This document shows positions 25,702-34,336 of a stretch of 64,000 bases of DNA, piece by piece. The position numbers and the translations under genes were made by a program. The notes under the pieces were generated by a model. It was not told the origin of the DNA. It saw only the letters and a list, made by a program, of their open reading frames with translations, and made no database searches. Each line of letters begins with the position of its first letter. The first letter of the stretch is position 1. The DNA comes from Myxococcales bacterium (lineage in GTDB: Bacteria; Myxococcota_A; Polyangia; Polyangiales; Polyangiaceae), in the NCBI GenBank assembly GCA_016720545.1, contig JADKKK010000003.1, positions 372,001 to 436,000 of the forward strand, given 5' to 3'.

Positions 25702-26379
25702 TTAAGGACTCTCCGACCGCCCCGAGGTGTCTGCCGGTTTCGGCAGGGCCGGGACCAGGTCGAATCGAAATGAGATCGTCAGGCCCTGAGCGGTGTACCC
25801 CATCCCGAAGAGTCTCCACAAGTACTCGGTGTGCGCGCCCACAGCCAAACGAAATCTACCCGTGTGCACCGCGACAGCGAGCCCCGCGCGGGGTGCGAAA
25901 ATGTCGACGCTCCATTCGCCACGCGCCGCGCTAACCCCGAGCAATCCCAGGCCTATTTGGGCCTCCATTTCCAGGGGGCCGGCCTTGATCCCGCTGGCGT
26001 ATCCCAGCTGGACGAGCGTCCAAAGGTATGTCTTGGAGTCGAAGGCGCGAAATACGGTACGCAGCGAGCCGGCCAGGTAGAGGTGCTCTGTCGCGGCGGT
26101 GGTGGTCTGCCCCGCCCCGAGCTCGACCGTGCCTAGGCGCAGCGGCTCGCCGCGCGCGCGGTACCACACGGGGCCGCCGTCAGCCTCGAGCCCCACGGTC
26201 GTGTTGGAAGCGTCGAAGAGCCCCGCGCGCTTCGTGGTGCTCTTCTTCGGCAACGCGCGAGGATCTTCCTCCGCGGGCGGCACGCCGGGCACGCGCGTCC
26301 AGTCGACGCCCTGCGCGCGGGCGGGCCGCGGCGCGAGGCCGAGCGCCAGAAGGCACAGCCCCGCCAGCGCTCGCTTCAC
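25702..26379 (-). CDS. Predicted outer-membrane beta-barrel-like protein
   Basis: 225 residues with a Sec signal peptide (KRALAGLCLLALGLAPRPARA). The mature part alternates short hydrophobic strands (YLAGSLRTVFRAF, LWTLVQLGYASG, MEAQIGLGLLGVSA, RAGLAVAVHTGRFRLAVGAH) and ends in GLTISFRFDLVP, the pattern of a small outer-membrane barrel. The GTG start at 26379 overlaps the stop of the YiiX-like gene by 4 bp (GTGA). It is the last gene of a three-gene coupled operon. Confidence 0.75.
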   Translation of the reverse strand: MKRALAGLCLLALGLAPRPARAQGVDWTRVPGVPPAEEDPRALPKKSTTKRAGLFDASNTTVGLEADGGPVWYRARGEPLRLGTVELGAGQTTTAATEHLYLAGSLRTVFRAFDSKTYLWTLVQLGYASGIKAGPLEMEAQIGLGLLGVSAARGEWSVDIFAPRAGLAVAVHTGRFRLAVGAHTEYLWRLFGMGYTAQGLTISFRFDLVPALPKPADTSGRSESP

Positions 26380-27383
26380 GGGCGGCCCGCGCCGCGGTCG
26401 AGGGCGTCGGGGAAGGGACCAAAGCGCTGGTCGGCGAGCGCGCGGACGGCCCGCGCGATGCGCGGATCGCCGGGCTGGGGCGGCGCCGGATCGCGGTCGA
26501 AGAGGCGCGTGGCTTCGGACGCGAACGCGAGGATCTCGGGCCGAACGCTGAGCTCGCCGTTGCCGCTGACGGCGAGGACCGCGCCGATGCGCTGGTCGGC
26601 GGTGAAGCGACGGTACACCTCGCGCTTGGCCTCGAAATACGCCCACGCCGCGCCGCGGTTCGGCAGCGGTCCGAGCGCCGCGACGTAGCGCGACGGCTCG
26701 GCGAAGAGCCCCACCGGGTAGGCCTCGCCGCGCGGCACGCCGAGGTAGGTCATGATGGTGCTGATCGAGGGCAGGTTGCTCGCGGGCCCCACGGGCGGCG
26801 GCTTGCCCCCGCCCGCCTCGACGGAGAGCGCCACGAGCTCGGAGCAATAGAGCGCCGAGTGGTCGTGCGTGTCGAAGTGCGTGTCGAACTTCACATCGCC
26901 GCGCGCGTAGAGAGAGCGCGCGTACGCCGCCATTTTCTCGCCGTCGGTGCCGGGTGGCGGATCGTAGATCTCGGTGTGGATGTTCGGGCTCGCGTACTCG
27001 AAGAGCGGCCGGCGGTACATCTTGCCCGAGATGTTGTCGAGCATGCGCGAGTGGAGCGGCACCGACGCCACCTCGCCGGTCACGTCGTACACGTACGGCT
27101 CGTCGTCCTCGATCGAGAGCACGGCCGCGTGCGTGAACGGGTAGAACTTGTCGGGCAGCATGAGGAACGCGTAGCTGGTCGCGTCCGGCGACTCGGTGAG
27201 CACGATCTGCCCCGAGCGGAGCGGCATCCCGAGGTAGTTGTTCTTGGGCGGCTTCACCCCCGCGGGCACGCCCCGGTCGATGATGTTCACACGACCCACC
27301 GGGCGCGCCATCGCGCAGCCGCTCGCGAGCGCGAGGACCGCTACGCCCAGCACCAGGGCCCCAAGACCTGGCCGACGGCTCAT
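26376..27383 (-). CDS. YiiX/YebB-like (permuted papain fold) cysteine hydrolase lipoprotein
   Basis: 335 residues. Lipobox LASGC gives a lipid anchor at cysteine 23. LRSGQIVLTES and FTHAAVLS (H85) followed by YCSELVALS (C180) is the arrangement of permuted NlpC/P60 or YiiX-type amidohydrolases, in which His precedes Cys. These enzymes cleave amide or thioester bonds in cell-wall peptides or lipids. The C-terminal 120 residues are helical and specific to this protein. Start and stop codons overlap both neighbours, so it sits in the middle of a coupled operon with a small lipoprotein and a barrel-like protein. Confidence 0.82.
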   Translation of the reverse strand: MSRRPGLGALVLGVAVLALASGCAMARPVGRVNIIDRGVPAGVKPPKNNYLGMPLRSGQIVLTESPDATSYAFLMLPDKFYPFTHAAVLSIEDDEPYVYDVTGEVASVPLHSRMLDNISGKMYRRPLFEYASPNIHTEIYDPPPGTDGEKMAAYARSLYARGDVKFDTHFDTHDHSALYCSELVALSVEAGGGKPPPVGPASNLPSISTIMTYLGVPRGEAYPVGLFAEPSRYVAALGPLPNRGAAWAYFEAKREVYRRFTADQRIGAVLAVSGNGELSVRPEILAFASEATRLFDRDPAPPQPGDPRIARAVRALADQRFGPFPDALDRGAGRP

Positions 27384-27694
27384 CGCCCCCCCCCGTCGGC
27401 GGGCTGGGAGACGGGCGCCGCGACGGACCCGACCGGCGCGACGGATGCAGCGGGCGGCGCAGAAGCCTCCGGGGCTGCGCTGTCGGGGCTGCCCTCTCCG
27501 GCGTCGCGAGTGAGCGACGGCATCGGCCCCACGAGATCGCGCCCCTTCGCCGTGCCGTGCGCCCCGGCTCGGAAGTTCGAGCGCTCGCCCGGCCCTACCT
27601 CGCGGAAGTCGGCCCGCAGCGAGTCAGGAATGTGAACGCACGCGAGCGCCCCACACGACACCACCCCTGCCAACGCCAGCCCTCGCACACCCAT
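27380..27694 (-). CDS. Small lipoprotein with Pro/Ala-rich tail
   Basis: 104 residues from ATG 27694. The signal GLALAGVVSCGALAC puts the lipid cysteine at position 19. The mature protein is short and polar, with an Ala/Pro/Ser-rich C-terminus (about 65-104). Its stop overlaps the ATG of the hydrolase gene (ATGA). An upstream ATG at 27730 is possible. No domain recognised; it is likely a partner of the hydrolase. First gene of the operon, divergent from the gene at 27802. Confidence 0.72.
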   Translation of the reverse strand: MGVRGLALAGVVSCGALACVHIPDSLRADFREVGPGERSNFRAGAHGTAKGRDLVGPMPSLTRDAGEGSPDSAAPEASAPPAASVAPVGSVAAPVSQPADGGGR

Positions 27695-27801
27695 GCGCGC
27701 CACATACTCCAAAACCCCACCCGACGTCATGCGCCGCGCGCGCCGCGGCGACCGCTCGGGCACGGATCTGACCGCGGCGGTTTGCTGTACGCTTCTGCCA
27801 C

Positions 27802-28899
27802 GTGACGCGAGCCTGCGCCTTCCCCGTGGCGGTCCTCGCCGCCGCCCTCGCGTGCGCCACTGTCGGCGCGGAGAAGCGGGCGTTCGCCGACGAGCCGAAG
27901 CCCCGTTCCACCGTCCTGCAGCGCGCCCGCGCGAGCTCAGACCTGCTCGACACGGCGCCCACCATCGCGGCGGTCGAGGGCACATGGTCGATCATGCTCC
28001 AGGCCGGCACCCTCATGAGCACGCGGGCGTGGCTCGGCCCGTACCCGCGCGGGCTCGCAGCCCACGTCGCCACGCGCGCCCTCTACGGCACCACGTGGTC
28101 GGTGATGCTCGCCTCGGAGACCCTCCTCGCCCTCACCGTCTCGGGCGGCAGCTTCGCGTGGCTCGGCGAGGCCCACTACCGGGCCGATCAGCTCTTCGGC
28201 GTCGGCGTGCCCGCGGGGTGCGGCTCGTTCGGCGCGAACGGCGGCTGCGGGGTGGGGCTGGGCGGCTTCGCGGGGCTCCACGCGCGCCTCTCGGGCTCGC
28301 CGGTTTGGGTCGAGGTGTCGGGCGGCTGGATCCAGCAGCGCGTGGGCACCGACGCCCAGCGCACGCTCGGCGAGTCGACCTGGGTGATGACCCCGATCGG
28401 GATCACCGCCGAGGGCGTGGTGAACCGGGGCGGCGCGGTCGAGCTCCGCGCGACCGGCGGACCCCACCTCCAGTTCGGCATGCACAACGGGCACGTGCAC
28501 CCCACGGCGCTCGGCGACGAGACCCTCTCGGTCCCCTGGACCGAGCTCTTCCCCATGCACATGGGCCTCGGGCCGGGCGCGCGCGCCGAGGTGCGGCTCG
28601 TGCTTGGCCAGCGGGTCTCCCTCGACCTCGAGGGCGTCTTCACGCCGCTGCTGCTCTCCAGCACCGAGGAGCACCCGCGGGCCGTCCTCGCGCCGCTCGG
28701 CCCCACGGCCGGCCAGGGATTGCCCACGTGGCGCCGCCTCGCGATAGGTGCAAGCTACATCGATCGCGCCGTCCGCGTGGGCCTCTCGTTCTTCGGCGCG
28801 GAGCTGTCGGGGCGCCCGGTGACCACGCTCGGACACCAGGCGATCGCCCTGCGGCTCGACTTCCCGCTCGGGCTCGACTCCCGCGAATCCAGGCGCTAG
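27802..28899 (+). CDS. Uncharacterised exported protein, beta-rich
   Basis: 365 residues from GTG 27802. A signal peptide (ACAFPVAVLAAALACATVGA) is followed by a mature protein rich in Gly and aromatic beta strands (VWVEVSGGWIQQ, VELRATGGPHLQFGMH, GARAEVRLVLGQRVSLDLEGVFTPLLL). It closes with AIALRLDFPLGL, compatible with an outer-membrane barrel. ALAC could be a lipobox, but the flanking residues fit a plain Sec signal as well. No family recognised. Divergent from the YiiX-like operon with a 107-bp intergenic region. Confidence 0.75.
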   Translation: MTRACAFPVAVLAAALACATVGAEKRAFADEPKPRSTVLQRARASSDLLDTAPTIAAVEGTWSIMLQAGTLMSTRAWLGPYPRGLAAHVATRALYGTTWSVMLASETLLALTVSGGSFAWLGEAHYRADQLFGVGVPAGCGSFGANGGCGVGLGGFAGLHARLSGSPVWVEVSGGWIQQRVGTDAQRTLGESTWVMTPIGITAEGVVNRGGAVELRATGGPHLQFGMHNGHVHPTALGDETLSVPWTELFPMHMGLGPGARAEVRLVLGQRVSLDLEGVFTPLLLSSTEEHPRAVLAPLGPTAGQGLPTWRRLAIGASYIDRAVRVGLSFFGAELSGRPVTTLGHQAIALRLDFPLGLDSRESRR

Positions 28900-29143
28900 C
28901 GCTCCGCGGCCACTGGCGCGAGCCTCGGGCAAGCCTCGCTCCGACGAGGCCGCCGAGCCTCTGGCTCGTCGAGCAACTCGGGTAGCTGCCGAGGAGGAGC
29001 GTCGAAGCGCGGCGACGCAAATCGGCGGAAAGCCGACCGAATCAAGCGGTTCGGTGCTCTAGGCAGCCAGGGGTGGGCTGGTGTAACCTCGGCCCGGCCA
29101 CTCGGCCCTCCGAGCCACGCCCACGCCACCCAGAAAGAGCTCT

Positions 29144-30385
29144 GTGATCTCCTCGAAACTCCCCCGCACCAAAGAAGACCGCGCGATCTTCTTCGACGAA
29201 AAGGCCTGGCTGAACCGCTGGGACCGGCTGACCGAGGAGGGGAAGAAGCTCAAGCGCTGCAAGCGCTGCCTGTACGGCGAGGATCTCCCGTCCATTAAGT
29301 TCGACGAGCTCGGCGTCTGCAACTACTGCGCGATGCACGACAAGCTCGAGGCCGAGTACCAGACCGGCTCCGAGGCGGCTTCGCGCCGGTTCTCGGAGAT
29401 CGTGCAGAGCATCAAGGACGAGGGCCGGGGAAAACCCTACGATCTGGTGGTCGGGGTGAGCGGCGGCGCCGATTCGTCGTACCTCATCCACCTCGCGAAG
29501 GAGCGCGGCCTCCGCCCGCTCGCTGTTCACTACGACAACACGTGGAACTCCACCATCGCGGTGGAGAACATCCATAGCGTGCTGAAGAAGCACGACGTGG
29601 AGCTCAACACCTACGTGGTCGACAACGAGGAGTACGACGAGATTTACCGCGCGTTCCTGCGCTCTGGCACGATCGACCTCGACTGCCCGACCGATCTCGC
29701 CCTCGCGACCGTGCTCAATCGCGTCGCTGAAGAGGTGGGGACGCGCTTCATCTTCGAGGGCCACTCCTTCCAGAGCGAGGGCCTGTTCCCCATCGGCTGG
29801 CTCTACATGGACGCTCGCTACGTCCAGAGCGTCGTCACGCGCCATGGAAACGTGAAGCTCGACACGTATCCGAGCCTCTGGTTGAAAGACCAACTCCGCT
29901 GGATGCTCGCGCGGCGAATCAGGAAGGTACGACCGCTCTGGTATCTCCGGTACGACAAGCCGGCCGTCAAGGAGATGCTCATCCGAGACTACGGCTGGAA
30001 GTGGTACGGCGGTCACCACCTCGAGAACCGGATCACCTCTTTCTGGCACACCTACTTCGCCCCCCGCAGGTGGAGCATCGACGCCCGCATCGTCGGGCAC
30101 TCCGCGCACGTTCGCTCGGGCCTCCTGGGCCGCGACGAGGCGGCGGCCGATATCGAGGGACCTCCGCCTTGCTCCATGGACCAAGTGTTCATGATCATGA
30201 AGCGCTGGGGGTTCGACCAGGCCCAATTCGAAGACTTGATGACGCTTCCGTTCCACGGGTATCGTGAATACGACACGTACAAGACCGTCTTCGAGAGGGG
30301 GCGCCCGTTCTTCTACATGCTCGCCAAGCTCGAGCTCATTCCGATGAGCTTCTACGTAAAGTACACGTCGAAGGACAACATCTGA
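29144..30385 (+). CDS. N-acetyl-sugar amidotransferase (WbpG/PseA-like)
   Basis: 413 residues. The family adds an amidino group to the acetamido group of nucleotide-linked sugars during surface-polysaccharide synthesis, using ammonia supplied by HisH/HisF-like partners. Two CxxC pairs (C39-C42, C59-C62) form the usual zinc knuckle, and the PP-loop SGGADSS (106-112) binds ATP. VHYDNTWNS and EGHSFQSEG are family segments. The start GTG 29144 follows AGAAAGAG. No HisH/HisF-like partner is in the window. Codon use is noticeably less GC-biased than its neighbours, hinting at transfer. Confidence 0.88.
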   Translation: MISSKLPRTKEDRAIFFDEKAWLNRWDRLTEEGKKLKRCKRCLYGEDLPSIKFDELGVCNYCAMHDKLEAEYQTGSEAASRRFSEIVQSIKDEGRGKPYDLVVGVSGGADSSYLIHLAKERGLRPLAVHYDNTWNSTIAVENIHSVLKKHDVELNTYVVDNEEYDEIYRAFLRSGTIDLDCPTDLALATVLNRVAEEVGTRFIFEGHSFQSEGLFPIGWLYMDARYVQSVVTRHGNVKLDTYPSLWLKDQLRWMLARRIRKVRPLWYLRYDKPAVKEMLIRDYGWKWYGGHHLENRITSFWHTYFAPRRWSIDARIVGHSAHVRSGLLGRDEAAADIEGPPPCSMDQVFMIMKRWGFDQAQFEDLMTLPFHGYREYDTYKTVFERGRPFFYMLAKLELIPMSFYVKYTSKDNI

Positions 30386-30398
30386 GGAACGAGATCTC

Positions 30399-30521
30399 GT
30401 GAAGTTGGGTTGGTCCTATTCCCACATGGAGTCGACGCAGATCGCCTGCGTCGAGCAGCTCGCGTCCACGGGGACCGTGCGCGACGGCGCTGCGCAGCGC
30501 GATTCGAGAGGTAGCAAGTGA
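30399..30521 (+). CDS. Small 40-codon ORF coupled to the GNAT gene
   Basis: An open frame from GTG 30399 to TGA 30519-30521, whose stop overlaps the GTG of the following gene (GTGA). The peptide starts MKLGWSYSHMESTQIACVE and continues without obvious motif. It lies 13 bp after the amidotransferase stop. Its position and overlap favour a translated leader or small protein, but it could also be the 5' remnant of a longer gene. No function can be given. Confidence 0.35.
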   Translation: MKLGWSYSHMESTQIACVEQLASTGTVRDGAAQRDSRGSK

Positions 30522-31525
30522 GCGACGCAGGTCTTTCTGAACACTGGAGCGCGGACCGCCTCAAGCTTCCGTCGCAAATCGCCCCCGACGACTACGTGAA
30601 GGCCCTCCTCGCGTCCGTGCCCGAGGAACGATACGACCACTATCGGCTCTACCCTGCGACGGACAAGAAGGGCTGGCAGGAGTTCCGGCGAGAGCGCCTG
30701 AGAGACGCGCTCGCCGACGAGGAGACCGTCTTCTTCGGCGACATCGTAGATGGCTTGGCGCTGGCCGTTGGCTGCAAGCTGCCCAGCTGGGACCTGAACC
30801 ACTTCGGCTTCCCCATCGCGAAGATCACCTGGATGGTCTCGTACAACTTGGCGGGCGCCTCGCGAGTCATGGCGCGCCTCATGGACGAGTGCATGGCGTT
30901 CCTCGCGAGCCGCGGCGTCAAGCTCATCGTCACGAGGGTGGACGGGGACGATCTCGCGAACCTCCACCTGCTCGAAGATCAGGGGTATCGGTACTACGAG
31001 AACTCGCTCTGGTCCGTCATGGACTACTCGAAGATGCCGGCGTCGTTCGAGCGTCCCAACGTTCGCTTCATCGAAGACGCGGACATCGAGCGGGTGCTCG
31101 ATCTCGCGGGGCGCTACCAGTACTCGCGCAGCCACTACTACTGCGACGAGCGCATGGATCGCGCCCGGATCGACGACATGTACCGGGAGTGGTTCAAGAC
31201 CAGCCTTCGGCGCAAAGAGCCCGTCATGGTCGTCCTCGACGAGGGCGAGGTCATCGGGGGCATCGTCTACCGGTTCCAGCCTTCGCTCTCGAAGCATCTG
31301 GGCCACAACTACGGCCAGCCCCACCTCATGATGATCGAGCCCCGCTCGCGCGGGAAGGGGCTCGGCATGGCGATGTTCCAGGGGAGCATGTACCTCATGT
31401 CGACCCTCGGCTCCACGTGGCTCGACACGGGCCTCGCGAGCAGGAATCACCCCTCCGCGCGCACCACGATCACCTCGGGCTTCCGCCCCGTCTACGAGGA
31501 GATCACCTTCCACCGTTGGCTCTGA
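30518..31525 (+). CDS. GNAT-family acetyltransferase-like protein
   Basis: 335 residues. The C-terminal half carries the acetyl-CoA region of a GNAT fold: PVMVVLDEGEVIGGIVY, then the R/Q-x-x-G-x-G/A equivalent EPRSRGKGLGMAMF (P-loop) and LASRNHPSARTTITSGF. The N-terminal half (RVMARLMDECMAFLASRGVKLIVTRVDGDD, read in parts) looks like a second, degenerate GNAT module, as in WecD-type sugar acetyltransferases. Directly downstream of the sugar amidotransferase and overlapping the 40-codon ORF, it probably acetylates an amino-sugar. Codon use is again less GC-biased than the flanks. Confidence 0.82.
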   Translation: MSDAGLSEHWSADRLKLPSQIAPDDYVKALLASVPEERYDHYRLYPATDKKGWQEFRRERLRDALADEETVFFGDIVDGLALAVGCKLPSWDLNHFGFPIAKITWMVSYNLAGASRVMARLMDECMAFLASRGVKLIVTRVDGDDLANLHLLEDQGYRYYENSLWSVMDYSKMPASFERPNVRFIEDADIERVLDLAGRYQYSRSHYYCDERMDRARIDDMYREWFKTSLRRKEPVMVVLDEGEVIGGIVYRFQPSLSKHLGHNYGQPHLMMIEPRSRGKGLGMAMFQGSMYLMSTLGSTWLDTGLASRNHPSARTTITSGFRPVYEEITFHRWL

Positions 31526-31616
31526 GCGGCGGCAGCTCGCGAGGTGGCGCGGCTCCGCGCGGGCGTGGCGGCATCGGCCCGTGTATCAACGGGCTTAGCA
31601 GCCCGCGCCGGGCTCG

Positions 31617-33005
31617 TCAGCCCACCTGCCCCGCGCACTCGACGCGAAAATCCCCCGAGCCGTCGAACCACACGTCGAAGATGGGGAGGCCATTTCCAAG
31701 GACGAACAATGTACGTGCAAGTTGCACGGACGCGAGCTGACTGATCTCTTCGGTGAGCGCCGCCGCTAGCTTCGCCTCCACGAGGCCCAGGCGTATCAAC
31801 AGCTTCACGGTGAAGCCGCGCGTCGCGACGGCGACCTCGGGGTGGGCCACGAACATCTGCGTCCCGTAGGCGAGGGGTGAGATCAGCGGCACTTGCGAGA
31901 AGGGTCCGAGCGCGTCGTCGAGCCTCACGCGAAGCACGGCCCCCTCCACGTGCCCCCCCGGGAGCGCCGCGTAGAGGGCCTCCGTCGACCCGCTCCAGCG
32001 TGCGCTGAAGAACGTCCGCAGGAAGGCGCGCACGAGATCTCGCCGGGTGCCGTAGTCGTCCGCGTGGAGCATCGACAACTTGAGATGGCCACAGCCAAGG
32101 AGCTCGGGGGTCGACAGCATGTCGAGCAGATGCGGCACCGCCTCGGGAGGGGGGGCCGTGAAGAACCTCCGCCACTCCCAGGTCTCGGAGATGCCCTCGA
32201 CGTGCCGCGCGAGGTCTGGGTGGGCGCGTGCCGCCGCGATGGTCCTATTCCCTGCGGTCGTGTCCGTGTGCAGGCCACACGCCCCGAAGTCGTCGAGGCG
32301 TGCCTCCAGCACGGCGCCCACCTCGGCCTCGGTCATCGCGCGCTTGCGGAGGCTCTCGAGCGCCGAGAGCGCGAGGAGGATCTCGCCGCCGTCGCCGCCG
32401 GGCGTGCCCCAGAGGGCCCCGTGGTCACGCCCGTCGACACACGAGAGGTGCCCGCCCATGAGCAGGGCGCCGAGCTTCTGCCGGTGGATCGCCCGCGGAT
32501 CGCCGAGGTGTTCGCGAATGTCTTCCAGGGAGAGCCGTCGACGCTCGGCCTCGAAGTGGGGAGCGATGCGGGCGATCTTGCCGAGGCGGAGGGGGAGCGC
32601 GCGGGTCGTCGCGTAGCCCCGAGAGCGCCACTCCGAGATGCCGCCCCACATGTAGGCGACGAAGCGCATTCCGCGCCCCTCGAGGGCCTTCGCGAGCGCG
32701 GGGGCGCGCTCGTTGGCGCGGTCGACCAGGAGCACCGGGTCGTCGCGATCGAGCGCCTCGACGACCTGTCCGAGGTCCTCGGGGCACACCGAGAAAGAGC
32801 CAGGGACCCGGCCCATCGGCCCCGAGAGCTCGGCCGCGTCGCGCACGTCGACGAAGTGAAGGAGGCGGGCGTGCTTCGCGGCGAACGCGGCCGTCAGCGC
32901 CGGCTCCTGGCTCGCGCTGCGCACGATGGACTCCGCCCAGGTGAGGCGGAAGCTCCGGAGAGACGGCGGGACCGAGCCTATCTCTGGCACGAGGGACGTA
33001 TCCAT
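31617..33005 (-). CDS. Pseudo-rhodanese fused to a carbonic-anhydrase-like domain
   Basis: 462 residues. Residues 45-132 form a rhodanese fold (LLHFVDVRDAAEL, RVPGSFSV, AYMWGGISEWRSRGY), but the active-site Cys is replaced by Asp95 in VLLVDRANER, so sulphur transfer is unlikely. The larger second part carries SCVDGRDHGALWG (C189, D191, R193), ACGLHTD (C243, H246) and LLGCGHLKLS (C305, H307). This Cys-x-Asp-x-Arg with later Cys-Gly-His set resembles beta-type or LCIB-like carbonic anhydrase zinc sites; the assignment is tentative. ATG 33005 is the best start. No neighbour explains its role. Confidence 0.65.
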   Translation of the reverse strand: MDTSLVPEIGSVPPSLRSFRLTWAESIVRSASQEPALTAAFAAKHARLLHFVDVRDAAELSGPMGRVPGSFSVCPEDLGQVVEALDRDDPVLLVDRANERAPALAKALEGRGMRFVAYMWGGISEWRSRGYATTRALPLRLGKIARIAPHFEAERRRLSLEDIREHLGDPRAIHRQKLGALLMGGHLSCVDGRDHGALWGTPGGDGGEILLALSALESLRKRAMTEAEVGAVLEARLDDFGACGLHTDTTAGNRTIAAARAHPDLARHVEGISETWEWRRFFTAPPPEAVPHLLDMLSTPELLGCGHLKLSMLHADDYGTRRDLVRAFLRTFFSARWSGSTEALYAALPGGHVEGAVLRVRLDDALGPFSQVPLISPLAYGTQMFVAHPEVAVATRGFTVKLLIRLGLVEAKLAAALTEEISQLASVQLARTLFVLGNGLPIFDVWFDGSGDFRVECAGQVG

Positions 33006-33212
33006 CCGCAAAGAGTACGCCGCCCCGCGCGGGCCCCCGCGAGAATTGCGGGCTTCGCAGCCCGATCGCCGGGGCGCCGGGGCGCCGCCGCGGACACGAC
33101 CGCCGGGGACCTGGGCACGTGCCCACCGTCCGCGCACGCCTGCCACCGGGGCCGCCTCGCGCGGGCGTTCCTCCTCACGCTCGGCCGGATTGTGGCCTAT
33201 AGAGACGGCTCG

Positions 33213-33827
33213 ATGGGTCTCTCGCCTGCCCTCCCGGGTTCGTCACGGTCACGCGCGGCGCGTCCGGCTACGCCGCGCGCGAGCGCCCACCTGCTCCTCG
33301 GCGCCATCGCGCCCATGCTGCTCACGGGCTGCATTCGCGGCTTCACGCGCGCGGAGACCGGCGCCGCGTACAACCTCGCCGCGCGCGACGGCCACTCGGG
33401 GCAGGTGTTCTCGGTCGACACCGCGATCGGGGTGGACGCCAAGACCGTCAAGTGGATCGACGGGGGGCCGCTGCCGTTCGCGGTGCACACGTCAGGCACG
33501 GCGATCCTCGCGCCGGATCGCAAGGTGTTCGGCTGGGGCACGGGGCTCGCGTACTACGGCTCGCCGCGGCCAATCTCCGGCTACCTGCTCGGCGGCACGT
33601 CGCTCCACTTCGACGAGATCAATGGCAAGTTCAGCTTCGGCAACGTGAGCCCGTACGGCGAGGTCGGTATCCTCACGTCGGTCCCGGCGCGCCACCGGCC
33701 CGAGGGCAACGGGCTCATCTTGAGCTTAGGCCTCCAGGGCGCGACGTACTTCAACTATCTCGTCAAGGGCAACGAGGTCGACGGCTTCCTCCTCGTGAAG
33801 CTGGGAGTCGGCTGGGAAGTGAACTGA
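33213..33827 (+). CDS. Uncharacterised lipoprotein, beta-rich
   Basis: 204 residues from ATG 33213. A long polar N-terminal region precedes the hydrophobic stretch LLLGAIAPMLLTGC (cysteine 40), a lipobox. The mature part is Gly/Tyr-rich with alternating strands (GWGTGLAYYGSPRPISGYLLGG, GLILSLGLQGATYFNYLV, LLVKLGVGWEVN), resembling small outer-membrane or barrel-associated proteins. No family recognised. Confidence 0.72.
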   Translation: MGLSPALPGSSRSRAARPATPRASAHLLLGAIAPMLLTGCIRGFTRAETGAAYNLAARDGHSGQVFSVDTAIGVDAKTVKWIDGGPLPFAVHTSGTAILAPDRKVFGWGTGLAYYGSPRPISGYLLGGTSLHFDEINGKFSFGNVSPYGEVGILTSVPARHRPEGNGLILSLGLQGATYFNYLVKGNEVDGFLLVKLGVGWEVN

Positions 33828-33908
33828 GCGCGCGCCCGCGGTCGAGACCTTTCGCGTCTTCGCGTGAGGCGAGCGACCGCGACCCGGTCCGGGTAGCGCT
33901 CTAGCTAG

Positions 33909-34052
33909 CTAAGCTAGTCGCTGCGCTTTCGGCTCCGGGACCGCTTGCTCCGGGTCCGGCACCTCAGGCTTGGGGCCGGTCACTTTTTTCCCTTTCTCGG
34001 CCGCCTCTCGCTCCCGCTCCGCGCGCTTTGCGATGGCCTCCGCGGGCGGGCC
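33909..34052 (-). pseudogene. Putative IS1182-type transposase fragment
   Basis: A 47-residue open stretch reads AEREREAAEKGKKVTG, then PKPEVPDPEQAVPEPKAQR and a stop. Charged helix, then G-K-K-x-x-G-x-K-P-x-x-P-x-P, then K-A-Q-R is how IS1182-like transposases lead into their NxTDPxSRIM motif, which is missing here. No start codon and no flanking transposase sequence is readable in other frames. I infer a relic left by an insertion or deletion; it rests on pattern memory only. Confidence 0.35.
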
Positions 34053-34240
34053 TCACTTCCAGGTTCGCCATCGCCCGTGGTGAAGCGGTTGAAGCGGTCG
34101 CCGCGGTGGAGATCGCCGCCCACGCGGGGGACGCCACCCAAGAAGCGGCCGACCGATGCGTCGTCCTCGGGGATCGGTTGGTGGCGCTCCTCACGGGCCT
34201 CATCCGCCGCTGAGGGTTCGCGCTCGCCGCCCGCGGCTTC

Positions 34241-34308
34241 GGGTCGCGGTCGCGGTCGGGGGTCGGGGTCGCGGTCGGGGGTCGCGGGTCGGGGTCGCGG
34301 TCGGGTGG
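34241..34308 (+). repeat. G-rich GGTCGC/GGTCGG tandem repeat
   Basis: About eleven imperfect hexamer units based on GGTCGC, GGTCGG and GGGGTC. Runs of four to five G separated by short TCG or TCGCGG spacers could form a G-quadruplex on the plus strand. It lies 29 bp from the 3' end of the lipoprotein gene, which is transcribed toward it. Confidence 0.75.
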
Positions 34309-34336
34309 CGTTGGTCTTTTCCCGACACACTCCTAG

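Larger units (their letters stand above)
33828..34336. other. 509-bp gap with transposase-like scrap and G-rich repeats
   Basis: No intact gene is supported. The left part has a CTAGCTAG cluster (33901-33908) and a short minus-strand fragment that reads like an insertion-sequence transposase. The right part is a G-rich repeat tract. The cluster recurs at 34333 and 35257, flanking the next lipoprotein gene on both sides. Confidence 0.6.
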
